The notes below the pieces were generated by a model. The model saw only the letters and a list, made by a program, of their open reading frames with translations. It searched no databases and had not been told where the DNA came from. Position numbers and translations under genes: made by a program. A stretch of 64,000 nt of DNA from Zygnema circumcarinatum (lineage: Eukaryota; Streptophyta; Zygnematophyceae; Zygnematales; Zygnemataceae). The stretch covers positions 4,895,287 through 4,959,286 of the forward strand of contig CM074806.1 in assembly GCA_037447605.1 (NCBI GenBank), in the 5' to 3' direction. Below are positions 1 to 11,632 of the stretch, piece by piece (position 1 is the first letter of the stretch; each line of letters starts with the position of its first letter).

Positions 1-1567
1 ATTTAGCTGAAGCTGCCTCAGCCGCGCGAGTCTCTGCCGAGTCTGCAGCATGGCTGCAGCCCGTCCTGCTGCGCCTCTTAATCACGTGGCTGGCCGATTG
101 CCCCCCTGCCGTCTCTGCACTGCTCGCTTCGCCTGCACATTTGCCTTTCCTATTGGAGCTTGCAAGTAGCAATGGCTCAGCTGCGAGTGTGCATGTGGCG
201 GGTCTAGCCGTTGTACTTTTGGGAGCCTGTATGGCCTTTAATGAGGGGAGGAGTTCTGGGAGCACGGATGGAGCTACTGTGCTGGATGTAATCAGCCAAC
301 GTATGGGGCTCACCAACTTTTTTGCAAAATGGGAGGACATGAAACGCAGCGACCTGTATGTCAGTGCTATGGCCACCCCCCGTCTGCCCAAGCCCCTGAC
401 TCGAGCGACTGCGGCTGCTGCCGCAGCAGGGGACGGCAGCGCTGCCGATAGCCATGCTGCAGTCAGCCCGTTGACCGGCGATGGGCTTCGGAGCTCACGT
501 GACGAGCCACCGCTGACAACCTTTTATGACCCGCAATTCATAAGCTTCATTTCAGATTTAGAGCAAAATGTGCGCAGTTGTGTCGTGAAGCTATTTTCTC
601 GTCCAAAAGGGGGCACTGTTGATGGCAAGAATGCCGCCGTGGCAAGGGCAGAGGGCGAGCCACTGGAGGACTATGCGGCACGACTGCAGAGACTTGCACA
701 GCAGCAAGGGCAGGAGTTACAGGTGAGGTGGAGCTTGGGTCTTGTCTGCTTCAGCTTTGACACTCGCGTGAAGGGGCTCTCTCTATCTTATTTGAAACCA
801 AAACGGTGTGTGTAATTTTTTATGTTGTTCATTTGAGCAACCTTGGTGTCGTTATCACTGAAAATGGTCCCCTTGTGTGGATGTCACAGGAACTGCAAGA
901 CAGGAATAGTGCTTTGGCTCAGAATCTGGTGTCAACAAGCGGTGACAGCGGTTCCATTATTGCAGCACACACGAGTTCACAAGAGGAAAAAAGTGACTTG
1001 ATTCGAGCTGAGCTAAACACCAATGCGATCCTGGCTGAGAAGGAGAGGCTGCAACAGCAAGTGGATGAAGCGGAAGTTGCTCGGGAGGCCCTGCAGGTTG
1101 AATTGGTGCATTATCGTCAGCTTGCCAGCAAGCATGAAGCGGACCTGCAGGCATTGTCCTCGGCGTACAATTCTCTGGAACATGACAATTTTCGCCTTGA
1201 AACTCAGCTGCGAGAAGCAGTCGCCAAAAATGCTGTTCCAGCACCAGCCGTGCCGACAGAAGAGCAGCTCCAAGGAGCGAGGCAGGAAGGGCGGGAGGAA
1301 GCGCAAAAGGAGAGTGAGACCGAGCTGAACGACCTCCTCGTGTGTCTCGGGCAGGAAGAGACGAAAGTGCAGAAGTTGAGAGCCCGGCTGCTGGAGCTGG
1401 GAGAAGACGTGGATGCTTTGTTGATAGGCATTGGGGAGAACGAAGAGGAAGACGGTGTTAAGGATGCAGACGAGGATGAGAATGAGGGTGAGGATGAGGA
1501 TGAGGATGAGGATGAGGATGAGGACAAGGACGAGGACGAGGATGAGGATGAGGATGACAAAGAATGA
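1..1567 (+). CDS. USO1/p115-type vesicle-tethering factor, 3' part
   Basis: This is the C-terminal part of a general vesicular transport factor (USO1 in yeast, p115 in animals, golgin candidate 6/MAG4 in plants). The protein tethers COPII and Golgi vesicles before fusion. The frame is open from base 3, so the gene begins outside the window. Exon 3-722 encodes the end of the armadillo-like head, with the family segments LITWLADCPPAV, a VVLLGACMAFNEG stretch and a DPQFISFISDLE stretch. The intron is 723-889 (phase 0). Exon 890-1567 encodes a long coiled coil with many Glu, Gln and Leu, then a tail of about 35 residues that is nearly all Asp and Glu. An acidic tail is typical of this family. Stop at 1565-1567. 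The family assignment is secure; the paralogue is not known. Confidence 0.88.
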
Positions 1568-1578
1568 TATGGAAAACA

Positions 1579-1584
1579 AATAAA
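1579..1584 (+). promoter_or_regulatory. Polyadenylation signal AATAAA
   Basis: An exact AATAAA lies 12 bases after the stop codon of the USO1-like gene. The position suits a very short 3' UTR. It is called on motif and place alone. Confidence 0.5.
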
Positions 1585-1828
1585 ATATGCATGTTGTATC
1601 TGCATTGTGTATTTATTCTTTCCTTGTGTTTCGTCAAACAGAGCTTTCCCCTTCCCCTGGTTTGTTTTTGGACATGGAACAAGTTTGCCATTTTCGTCCT
1701 ACATGCAGGTTTCGAGCACCGCCTCTTTTGTTGCAGCATGCACGCATGTCTTGTATGGCGTGTATCTGCCACATCTTTGGGCTATGACAGAGCCTCGGGC
1801 AGTTCCCCTGGCGGCACAGGTAGAAGGC

Positions 1829-1832
1829 TGGG

Positions 1833-1884
<52 letters not shown>

Positions 1885-1900
1885 CTGGCAGGCTGGCTGG
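1829..1900. repeat. (GGCA)n microsatellite
   Basis: An almost perfect GGCA/CAGG tetranucleotide array degrades into GGCT units at its right end. It lies between the USO1-like gene and the RBBP6-like gene. The long open frames across it on both strands are products of the repeat and show no gene-like composition. Confidence 0.9.
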
Positions 1901-2000
1901 GTCGGTGGGTGGGTGTGTTGCGTGGTGTGGACACGGAGTTGAGCCAGCTCGCCCAAGTGACTGAGTTGTCGCGGACCACCGCACGCTCGCGGGAGCCCAC

Positions 2001-2129
2001 TGCAAACCGTAAACTGCAAACTGCAAACTGCAGACTGCAAACTGCAAACTGCAAACTACAAAACCGTAAACTGCAAACCGCAAACTGCAAACTACAAAGC
2101 GTAAACTGCAAACTGTAAACCGCAAACTT
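2001..2129. repeat. AAACTGC heptamer minisatellite
   Basis: About 18 tandem units of 7 bases with consensus AAACTGC. Variants include AAACCGC, AAACCGT, AAACTAC and AAAGCGT. The 7-base period matches that of the plant telomere repeat, but the sequence differs from AAACCCT. The array ends about 300 bases before the RBBP6-like start codon. Confidence 0.85.
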
Positions 2130-2200
2130 GCGAGCCCCGTTCGGAAAACCGCGATCCGCTTTGCGAACAACGTCGCTTTCTCCCCGCCCGGCCGGCCGGC

Positions 2201-2226
2201 GAGGGAGGGAGGGAGGGAGGAAGGGC
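2201..2226 (+). repeat. GGGA purine tract in 5' region
   Basis: A run of GAGGGA/GGGA units with at least five G3 runs on the sense strand, about 200 bases before the RBBP6-like start codon. Similar tracts lie before several other genes in the window (see findings). Confidence 0.6.
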
Positions 2227-2422
2227 ACGGAGACAGAGTGTGGACGAGAGGAGGCGGGGGGCTCCTTCCATTCCCGCCTTCCTCGCGCCTTCTTTCGCCT
2301 CTTCTCCACTCCCTCGCCGCCCGCAACGGGGCTGCGCAACGCAGCCACCTCCTCCGTCAAACGCTCGCTGCAGGGGCTGCTTACTTTCTCCTCGCTCGCC
2401 TGTAGTCTGAGGGTCCCGGAAA

Positions 2423-5400
2423 ATGGCAGTGCACTTTAAGTTCAAGGCCGCCAAGAATTTCGATTCCATCAATATTGATGGTCATTTTATTACTGTCGCT
2501 AATCTCAAGGACAGGATTATTGAGCAGAAACACCTTGGCAACGCGTCCGACTTTGACTTGCTAATTACAGATGCACAAACTGGGGAAGGTTGCCCCCAGA
2601 CCCTTTTGATTCTTCCCATTGCCTGTCGCTTGCAAACTGTGGGAATCTTGCTGGCCATGAAATATGTAGCTACGGTTGATAAAGGTGGGAGTTACATAGG
2701 GAAAGATAATACTCTTTAGTCCACCTTCATTTGCTTTATGTGCTTTTAATTGCGTGTTATTTTGTGTTGCTGTGCTTTTTTTGTTTCAGACTATACTGAT
2801 GACATATTTCCCATTCCAAGAAATACCAGTGTCATCGTGAAGAGGGTTCCAGCCACCCGTAAGGAGAGTCTACCGCCCTCCTCGGATAAGTACGATGCTC
2901 TTGCCGCTTATCTGCATTTTCACTAGGGCTGCGGCTGTGGAAACGGAACTTTAAAAGCCTAGTGTTGTTAAGTTCATTCAAATTTCTCCATGTCCTAAAT
3001 CATGTGTCGAGAAGCGGAAACGTTTGATGGTGTCACAGAACTGTTGCAGGCTTTTACCCCTGAATATTGTTTAAGAGATGTTTTGTTGGCATTGACGCTC
3101 AATCCCGCACTCATTCCTTACGCGCATATCTGCGGTTAGCAATTGCAGTTTGAAGTCGAAGGCGGCCAAGTCAGAGTTTAGCGATCCTCTCCAGCTTGGG
3201 AAGGAAGATGAAGCATCTGCGCAGCAGGTACACTTATCAAAATGTTTGACTATTGCCACCTTACTTACTGCAGTATACACACTTTGATTCAGACATTTAA
3301 TGGATGATATGTTTGCAGTTCGGAGTGCTGAACTTTTTGTATGTCATATCTTACAGGATGATTTTGGAGACATCTATTCTCTACCAGTAGAGCCATCTGT
3401 CACCTCTACTGCGGACGACGATGAGGCAGCTAAACTTGCGGCTATGGTGAAGAAGCAATCAACAGACTGGCAGAGGTAAAGACTTGTTCTTCGATCATTT
3501 ATCCTATACTCTGAACAGATTGTAGTATTAGCCCTACCTGGGAACCAGAAGGTATCACACCAGCATCATTCTGCCAATTTCGCAATGAAGAGAACAGAAG
3601 CAGCTTTCGTCGCTTCAGCGTTTTACTTTGCATTTTTGTTTACCGAGGATGTTTTCATGCTTTTCTGCTGAAGCTGGGTTCTGATTTTTGTCCAGGCAAA
3701 CTCAAGAGGCTGGACGTGGTTTTGGAAGAGGATCCTACGGCAGGGGCACCGCCAGAGGGGGATCAGGTACGAACTGAAGATTTCAGAGTGCAGAAGCAGA
3801 AGGCTTATGGGGTCCACTTCAATTACACTGGGCCTCTGCTCTCTCATTGAAGCTTTTTCAAGTGGAAGGGGAAAGTAGAGTAAAGAGCATATGCATTACA
3901 TGTGCAGGTAACTGCGGACATTGCTTGCCCAGATGCTTATACCGTAGCAATCAGTCTGGAGAGCGTAATTGTGTCACTGTCCTCGCAAATTATGTTTTCA
4001 ATGTGTTTTTACTACTACGCATATGATAATCCAATTCAGTAGAACTTAAATCTTACTTTCGTTTTTGTTGCCTGTAGGTGGAAGGGTTCTGTTTTCTGCA
4101 AGGAACAATACCCCACCTGTGGGTTATATCTGTCACCGTTGCGGTCAAGCAGGTAAGTGCAAGCTGCTTGCTGTTGGGGTTCTTGAAGATGGAGGCTGGT
4201 TTATTGGTGAGTGGAGGGATTGATGAGGATATCATGTCATGGTTTACGCCTGTTTTTTCAAAGTTGGGAGTACTGGTAGCTTTGTACGTAATGTTTTTCT
4301 GTTTTCCTGGGTAATCTTTCTCTTAGCAAAGGCTGTTATTTGCTGATGGCTGGGCTATGTTTTTTAAGATTTTCAACGACCAGAGGGGTCCACAACTCCC
4401 TTTGGATGCATAGTCTGACTTGGAACTCAGCATTTCAACGAAGGATTGTGGATGTTGTTCCCGGATACTCGTTTGCTCCACTCGATGCATACAGAGGTTC
4501 TTGGCATGTTGTAAAGCTTGTTCGTTGGTCACGTGGGTTTTGCTCTTTTAATTTTCTTACCAGGTCATTACATACAGCATTGCCCCACAAATGGCGATCC
4601 AAATTATGACATTAAGAGGGTTAAACCACCATCGGGTATCCCGCGCACACGGTTGCAAGCCGATGAAGAGGGTTCATTGATCGCTCCTGATGGCCGGATC
4701 GTAAAGCTGCGGCCAGATGAGTATGTTCATGACATTTTCTCTCTGCCCAATTTTGTTCTCATTAGCGTTGTTTTGAGAAAGCCAGACTAGGCTTTTGTGG
4801 CTGTTTAAGAGAATTTATCCATCCTGTTCTTTTTTTGCAGGGAACGCTTCGAGAAGGAGGCAGATGCCCTGCTTCATATGAGACCAACAACTGTAGAGCC
4901 CCCCCCAGAATTGCGGTGTCCTCTATGCAAGGGGATTTTTAGAGATGCTGTCCTCATTCCCTGCTGTCAAGAAACGTTTTGCGATCAATGTATGTGGTTT
5001 GTATCCCTCAAGGAATTGTCAGGGCATTGTAGTTGCCCTTTTATATGCTCTTTGAACTGTGCATACTGTGGCAGTGCTTGGAAATCTGGTTATGGTGTGT
5101 TTTACATTTTATGGTGAAGGTTTCGATCCTTTCGAAGGATTGGAGCAATGGCATAGGTCGACGTAGTAAAAAAAACTGATGATGCACGAATCACAAAAAG
5201 CTAAGCTAAGCAAATCCTTAGAAGTAGCTCGTGAACGCACAATCTGCAATGAATACCTAGAGCAAGTTCTGTAAAAATTGATTTGTTTCCTTTTCATCTG
5301 TGTGGGTTGAAGCAAGCTGTTGCATTTGGAAGTGGGCTATCAAGCAAAACCTGTTGTGTATAGGTTGTTGACTTCTTTACTTTGTTATCATTTTGAATGT

Positions 5401-8400
5401 CTTCTTTTCATGCTTCCAGGCATTAGGGATGAGCTCATCGCAAACGGGAAGTGCCCACAGTGTGGATCGTCAAGGTCCAAGAATGACGATCTCATGCCAA
5501 ACAAGAATCTTCGTCAAGCAGTCGACCGTTTCAAGGAGTCCTTAGTGACCTCATCAGCTGTTGAGGAGTCTGTGGTTCGCTCCCAGCAACGAGCATATTG
5601 TACGTAGACACAACAACTCAACACTAGGGCCATTTTCTAATGTTTTGATACTGCCTTAGAACATTAATTGATAGTATGACTGTGGAAAGTTTCCTATGCA
5701 AATCTGGGTAGTTGGTTACTCGGTTATCTGCAATTTAATGAACCTCGCAAAGGTCGTGGAGAAAGCTGTCATAATACTGAATTTGCGGTATGATTCTATC
5801 ATGGAGTTAAGGTGTAAACCAGAATTGTTGAAAGTTACTGGAAACTGACATCCGGGTTGCATGCCAGATATCCTCACTGGACAGATGCGGATCATCGATT
5901 TGTCTTCCTTATGTGAGCCTGTGTGGTGTTTTGCAGCCCCGATTCCGGCATCCGGCTCTGTGCTGGCTGCACCGCCTGCCACGTCGGCAGACCGAGGGTC
6001 TGCTGGGAGTGGAGCCGGGGCAGTGGAACATCCAGTGCCAAACTCGCGACACGCCGCTGAAGTCGACGCGGAATCACAGGAGATTGTTAAAACTGCCACA
6101 GCAATTCAAACTTTAGCTTCTACACCATCTCAAAGTGGGCCAGTAGCAGATCAGCCAACTGTAGAAGCGAAACCTTCCACTGGAGTTTTGGAAAAGACGG
6201 GAGATGGAAGTGTCAGGATTTTGACAGAAAGTCCTGTCGTGGATGGAGAAACTGAGACTGCTGGGAAGTCAGAGGCCTCGAAAGGCGTGTCCAGGCCGTT
6301 GGCATCGCTTGAGCCACCTCCCGTGGCTGTTGGCGGCGAGCATGTAGCTATTGGGCCTGAGGCTAGCAAAGGTGTGTTCCTAGGGCAAAGGATGCAGACT
6401 TTCTGTTCAACCAACCAAGGGTTGAGGTATCCCAGATTTAAGGGGATCTTGGTAGTTGAGGACTCGCAATATTTCAGCCTGTATGGGCGTGCCTGTTTAA
6501 GGCGCGGCACGAGGATTACCGATGATCGCCTCATTTTGGGCCTGCCATGTTTCTTAAAGTTCATACAAGCTTCTGCTCTCCAAGCGAAGATGAAAGGAGG
6601 AAGGGGTTTATTGGTTTTTATGGAGAAGCTGAGGGGGGCTTGTTAAGGCCTAAACTCAGTGGTCTCAATAATTGTCGTGTCGTCTAAGCCATTGGTTTTT
6701 GCTTTTGGGTGTATGACATAGTGGGGGGAGGGATCATGTGTCCTACATTAGTACTGGGGCTGTTTGGCTGCTGTTCGTTTTGGAGGCATGCAGAAGGCTT
6801 TTTATATCTCCCTTGTAGGCATGATATGTTTTCTGTGCCCGGTTGCTTTATGAGGGCTTCCCGGTCTTGCAGATATAGCAGACATATTGCAATTGTACGT
6901 TTGCATCGAGTCCTGCCCGAACTCATTTTCTTATGCTCTGCGGTTTGGCTGTTTTGCGATGTGAACTAGCTGCAAGTTGCTTGCATTTGTTGCCAAATTC
7001 ATCTTGTGGCCTGCGTGTTTATCGCAAAGCCCTCGCATGGCTTGCGCGCTTCTGGCACCTCTCATGGTGCGGCATGTTCGGCTAACTTTGTTGCTTTGAG
7101 GGTGGTTGACCGCAATAAATCTCAGGAAGCAAGTCAAAGAAGAAAAAGAAGCGAGCTCCTCCTGCTGGTATGATCTTCGAAGCTCTTCCAAAGGGCAAAA
7201 TATCTACATGAAGATGTGCAGAAGCGAGTGGATATGTGTTTGTTAGAATACTCAAGCACGGTTGTTTATATTTTTTGGCTCGCAGACATGGGATTGGAAC
7301 CTCCTGCTTGTATGTACGGAAAGGTAAGAATGAACTTAATATTTGGAGTTGCTCTCCGGGCTGGAATTCACTGAGTTAAGTTGTATAGTCTGGAGTTTGC
7401 TACAGTTTATGCAGAGCATGTGGTGTGCATTGCGTCCCAATTTCACATTTCAGACACAGATATCAAACCTGGCATGGCAGAGAAAGCATTCTTCACATTC
7501 AGGTTGAGATGGTCGAACTAGGGGCTTAGTAGAGTGCACGGATAGCGAGCTGGATTGGATTGCAGTAAACCAATGTACCTTCAGTGTCCATTTCTTCGAA
7601 TTGGAGGCTTCGTATGATCGGTGTTGGTGTAACGATGATCCTCCAAGTAAAATATTTGTTCTTTCCAGCACTTCTCAGAATGGTGCTGCCGATTGCTGAT
7701 GGCTGGTCTAGGTGGAGCCTTGTCCAAATTGTGGATCCTTTGAGCATCCTCCATGGGAGTGCCCGGAACAGATGATGGGAATGGGAGCGGAGGCGATGGC
7801 TTACTCCGCACCTTATCCGGGAATGTTTGGATCCGGCCCACCAAACATGCGTGAGAATCATGCTCACTTAAATTGTTCTGATGAAATTGGCAATGAGCTT
7901 TGGCTGTTGTATTTCCAGCTCATTCTGAGCTTGGAGTAATCTCAAAGAGAGGTTTTCGCCGAGCTGTATTACTTTCGACCTTCTTCCAGGACTGGGTGCA
8001 GCCGAGCTGTGCGAGTATCCTGACAAGTCAATAAGTCAGGAGTCACTTCTTTTTTTCTGTTGCAGGTATGGGTGGGCCCGGTGCTCAGCCAATGGTGCCT
8101 CCGTACAGTCTTGGAGCCGGCTATTGGGGCCCTTCCATGGCCCACATGCCGCACTATCCCGGCTCATTTCCCGGTGCCGGCATGTACGAGGCAGGCCCGG
8201 CTGGCATGATGTATGAAGCGCCCATGATGCGCGGCGGAGGAATGTATGGTCCGTCCATGCATAGACCTCCTTTCCCTCCCGTATACCATGGCGGCCCTCC
8301 TTTGCATAGGTCAGTGAGCTTGAAAAAATAGCCCTCCAGACCTGGGGGCTCGTTCCTAAACAGTGCAACGTGCATCCTGTCCGCTCGTTTCTTTAGAAAT

Positions 8401-10083
8401 TAGAAATTAGGGCTAGAATTTTATTTATAGGTAACTTGTCTGTGGCTTTAAGTTGTGTTGACCACACACATTGGCCAATTGCATTTGTTGCTGGCATTGG
8501 CAGTGACTACATGCCTGTTGACATGATGGGCCACGACCAAAGGACGCGGGAGCCTCGCCTGCCCACCAGAGAGGAGTTCGAGGAAATGCAGCTTGTTGCT
8601 CGCAGGCGGAAAGAACTCGCAGAACAACGAGAGAGACGGAAATTACGTTTTCAGCAAACCGATTATCATGAGTATGACCCACTTTACCATTATGCTTATG
8701 CTTTGCTTAGCTTATGCTTTCCAGCTTATTGTTTTTCATTGACAACGAATGTTCTCCGTTGATGTCTTTTATGATGTCCCTTTTTGACAGCGGGTCTGTT
8801 GCTAGTGCCCTTGAAGGATGTCCATTCAGGCTCTTGTGTTGGTCCCGTTCCCTTCCAGGGCGCAATGCCAGCCTCTGCGGGTGTGAAGGCGTATGCATTT
8901 GACGGCAGATTGTGGTCGTGTGTGCAGCGGATATGAGCAGCCAGAAGTTCAAGATGGGGAGCAACTGCCCGAACCAGACGACTCCTATGGGGTAACTCCC
9001 ATGTCTCCTCAGTTCGTGAATGAGGTTGTGGTGAATTGGCCTGTGGACGATATTGTTAGCTTTACATAACGTGATCGTGACTTGCACCGGATATCCAGTT
9101 TATACCTTTTACTCGTTGTCGATTGGGTTTTACTTTTCTTAAATCCCTCAGAGAGCAAAAGTCACATGACTGACCTCTTTTCACGATTCCGTTTGCAGTG
9201 GGGTCGATCTCAGAGGGATGCTCGGAAGAATCCTCCCCACAGGAGTAGGGAACATCCGCCCAGTGGTCACGGCGAAGAGTTGACACATCGCGTTGGTTCA
9301 AAACGCAGTAGACGACAAGAGGAGGGGCCTCCCCTGGACTCTGCACATGGTGATGTCGGACAGGAATTTCGCGAAAAGTCAACTGGCAGAGATGGCCGTC
9401 ACAGTAAGCGCCCTCGCTCAGAAGCAGCACGAGGCAAGCATGCAGATGGTGACGAGATGGAGCATTACGACAAGGAACAAGTGTCAGAAGTTGCTGCCAG
9501 CAGTGCCCCGAGGTCTCATGGTGAAAGGACCCGCAGGATAGTCTCCGATGACAACGTGCGCACGGGAAAATCGGAACGCATCAAAGGCAGCACATATGAC
9601 GAGGGGGACGAACCGGAAGAAGATCTGTGGCCTCGTAGTGAGCGGTCGAGAGCAAGGAAGCCTGCTGGGAGGGATATCAGTAGACAGTCGTCATTGAAGT
9701 ATGAGGGGGATGGCGATGCCACAAACGGGCGGAAAGGGCGGAAAAGCGATCGAACACACGCGGACAGGGTTGAGGGAGAACATGTGGAGGCTGGAGGCAG
9801 GTCTGGAGAGGAAGCGTTGGAAGGGAGAAGCGTTCAAGGAAAGAAGAGAGGAAAGGCTCGAGTAGAGTATGCATCGGATGAAGACGGTTCGCCCCGAGCA
9901 AAAAAGCGACACAAGAAGCACAGGGACACGTCCAAGGACGAGCCGCCGAAGGGCGCAGAGGGGAAAGCGAAGGTGAAGAAGCCCAAGAAGAAGGATGCGG
10001 AGGACATGGACGGCGACGCGCGGTGGCCCATGGTATTTGAAGCGGAGGGGGTGGAGTTGGCCCGACCCACCAAGCGCAAGTAG
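2423..10083 (+). CDS. RBBP6/PQT3-type E3 ubiquitin ligase (DWNN, CCHC, U-box)
   Basis: A nuclear RING/U-box ubiquitin ligase of the RBBP6/Mpe1/PQT3 family, linked to mRNA 3'-end processing and protein turnover. The start ATG (MAVHFKFKAAKNFDS) opens the ubiquitin-like DWNN domain, which is split by intron 2589-2789 and resumes as DYTDDIFPIPRNTS. Exons I could phase: 2423-2588, 2790-2889, 3149-3227, 3357-3475, 3696-3766, 4078-4152, 4564-4720, 4841-4989, 5420-5599, then about 5937-6371 and several more, ending with 9199-10083. A zinc knuckle (CHRCGQAGHYIQHC) spans the 4152/4564 junction. A U-box/RING (CPLCKGIF, CCQETFCDQC, GKCPQCGS) spans 4841-5480. A second CxxCx4Hx4C knuckle lies at about 7714-7760. 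A lysine-rich NLS exon lies near 7126-7167, followed by Pro/Gly/Met-rich segments. The last exon is long, charged and Lys/Arg-rich, as in RBBP6. Confidence 0.9.
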
Positions 10084-11632
10084 GCTTAGAGACTCGGTTG
10101 TCAAAACCACTCATCTCGTAGTTGGAGCTTTGTCAGGACAGCTGTCGCTCAATGATTATTCTGGAAGTGCGCCGAGGGTGCTGAAAGTTGCATCCCCTCT
10201 TGGACTCTGTTCATTCTGATTTCATGTTGTGATGCGTTTTTTTAGCGGCGGCCCGTTGCCGTCGTCTGCAAATTACTGAAGAGAGGACGGCTGTGGGCAG
10301 ATGGATTGTTTCGTACAATGGTCTAACCTGTGTAAGACTGCATAACCGCTGCCGGCCCACAAGCCGCTGATTGAGTGAGCCTGCATGCGAGGCATATTGT
10401 AGACATGTCAGACATGACAAACGCGTTTCCGATCGTGTATTGATTACATTAATTTGAGGAAGTTTAAAAAATATGTAACGTCATTCTGGGCATGCTTGTC
10501 GATTATATTGACGGTGTGCAGCCTTCAAGACGTTCTCGGGAATGGCACATACAAACTGATATTGATGTTTGATTGACGTTGAACTTTGATGTGTCGTGAA
10601 GTGTTCTGCTTTTTTAGTCTAAGTTTGGTATGTTTGAAGTCATAACGTTGCTTTGAAATTAAAAATGAGATTGTTATCTCCATGTCTCACTCCATCTCTC
10701 ACCCGTCTTACTCTCGCCCTCTCCTCCCGTTTCCCAGTCCTCTCACATCCCTTGTCTTCCTGCCCTCTCTCAAAGAAGCACAACACATCAAGAAGGAAAA
10801 AATAGCGCGTTTGATTTTGAAATGCTTCATAGTAGTATGAGTAGCACTCAGTTATTCGGCACATTCGGGGCAAAAAATCCAATATTTCGACACAGATCAT
10901 AACAGTTAAAAGGAAATGATGTGGCATTGATCTCACGATGGCGTGGCCATCAAATGTACGTGTGCAAAATCATCATGGGGAACCACGAGGAACTGGTCGC
11001 AAAGGACCTAAAAAAAAAAAACAGACTTGTCCTCGTTGAGGATGACGCTGCTAAACTACCATCTTACTGAAATGCTGGTCTAGTCAGCCAGTTCCATGTT
11101 CCGTTACACTCTTGAACTGCACTTTGAAACTGAGTAGTAGCGATGGATGGATACTGCAAACATAATAATGTTGCAGCAAAGAAATCGCACTCAGTGTCGA
11201 AAAGCTATACTGGAACTGAAACTGCAACTGAAGCTGACGTAGACACCGAATAAACAACGAACCTTGACTCAACCACTGCATCAAGTTTCATCAAAGCATC
11301 AAAGTTCATGCGCCTTGAGTAAAGCTGTGTTTTTATTGCCTATTTGTTGCGCTAATGCCACATCGGATGAAGTGGTTTCACCGGAGTCGTCTTCAGCGGT
11401 TTCGGGGCAAGTCGCTCGCGCAAAATAGCTGAGCCAGCTGTCCCTTCTCTCCAGCGATGGCAAAATCGCCCTCACCTCCTCACTCGCGCCACTCTCTCCC
11501 ACTCGCTCCTCGCCCTTTGCTATCTTCCCAGTCTCCATTTTCGCCGTACGATTGTCAGCGAGCATCACAGTCCTCGGAACAATCGCCCTCCTCCCCCATC
11601 TCTCTCGCACTTCCTGTTGCTTCATTTTCTCT
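10084..11632. other. Intergenic, convergent 3' ends
   Basis: This gap separates the 3' end of the RBBP6-like gene (+) from the 3' end of the double kinase gene (-). It holds AT-rich stretches, one run of A and a pyrimidine-rich patch near 10690-10760. I see no convincing coding exon or RNA gene. Confidence 0.5.

Noticed and set aside
1013-1605. Minus-strand frames opposite the USO1 coiled coil and acidic tail
   Set aside because: They encode Leu/Ile or Ser runs that simply reflect GAG/GAT-rich codons of the real gene.
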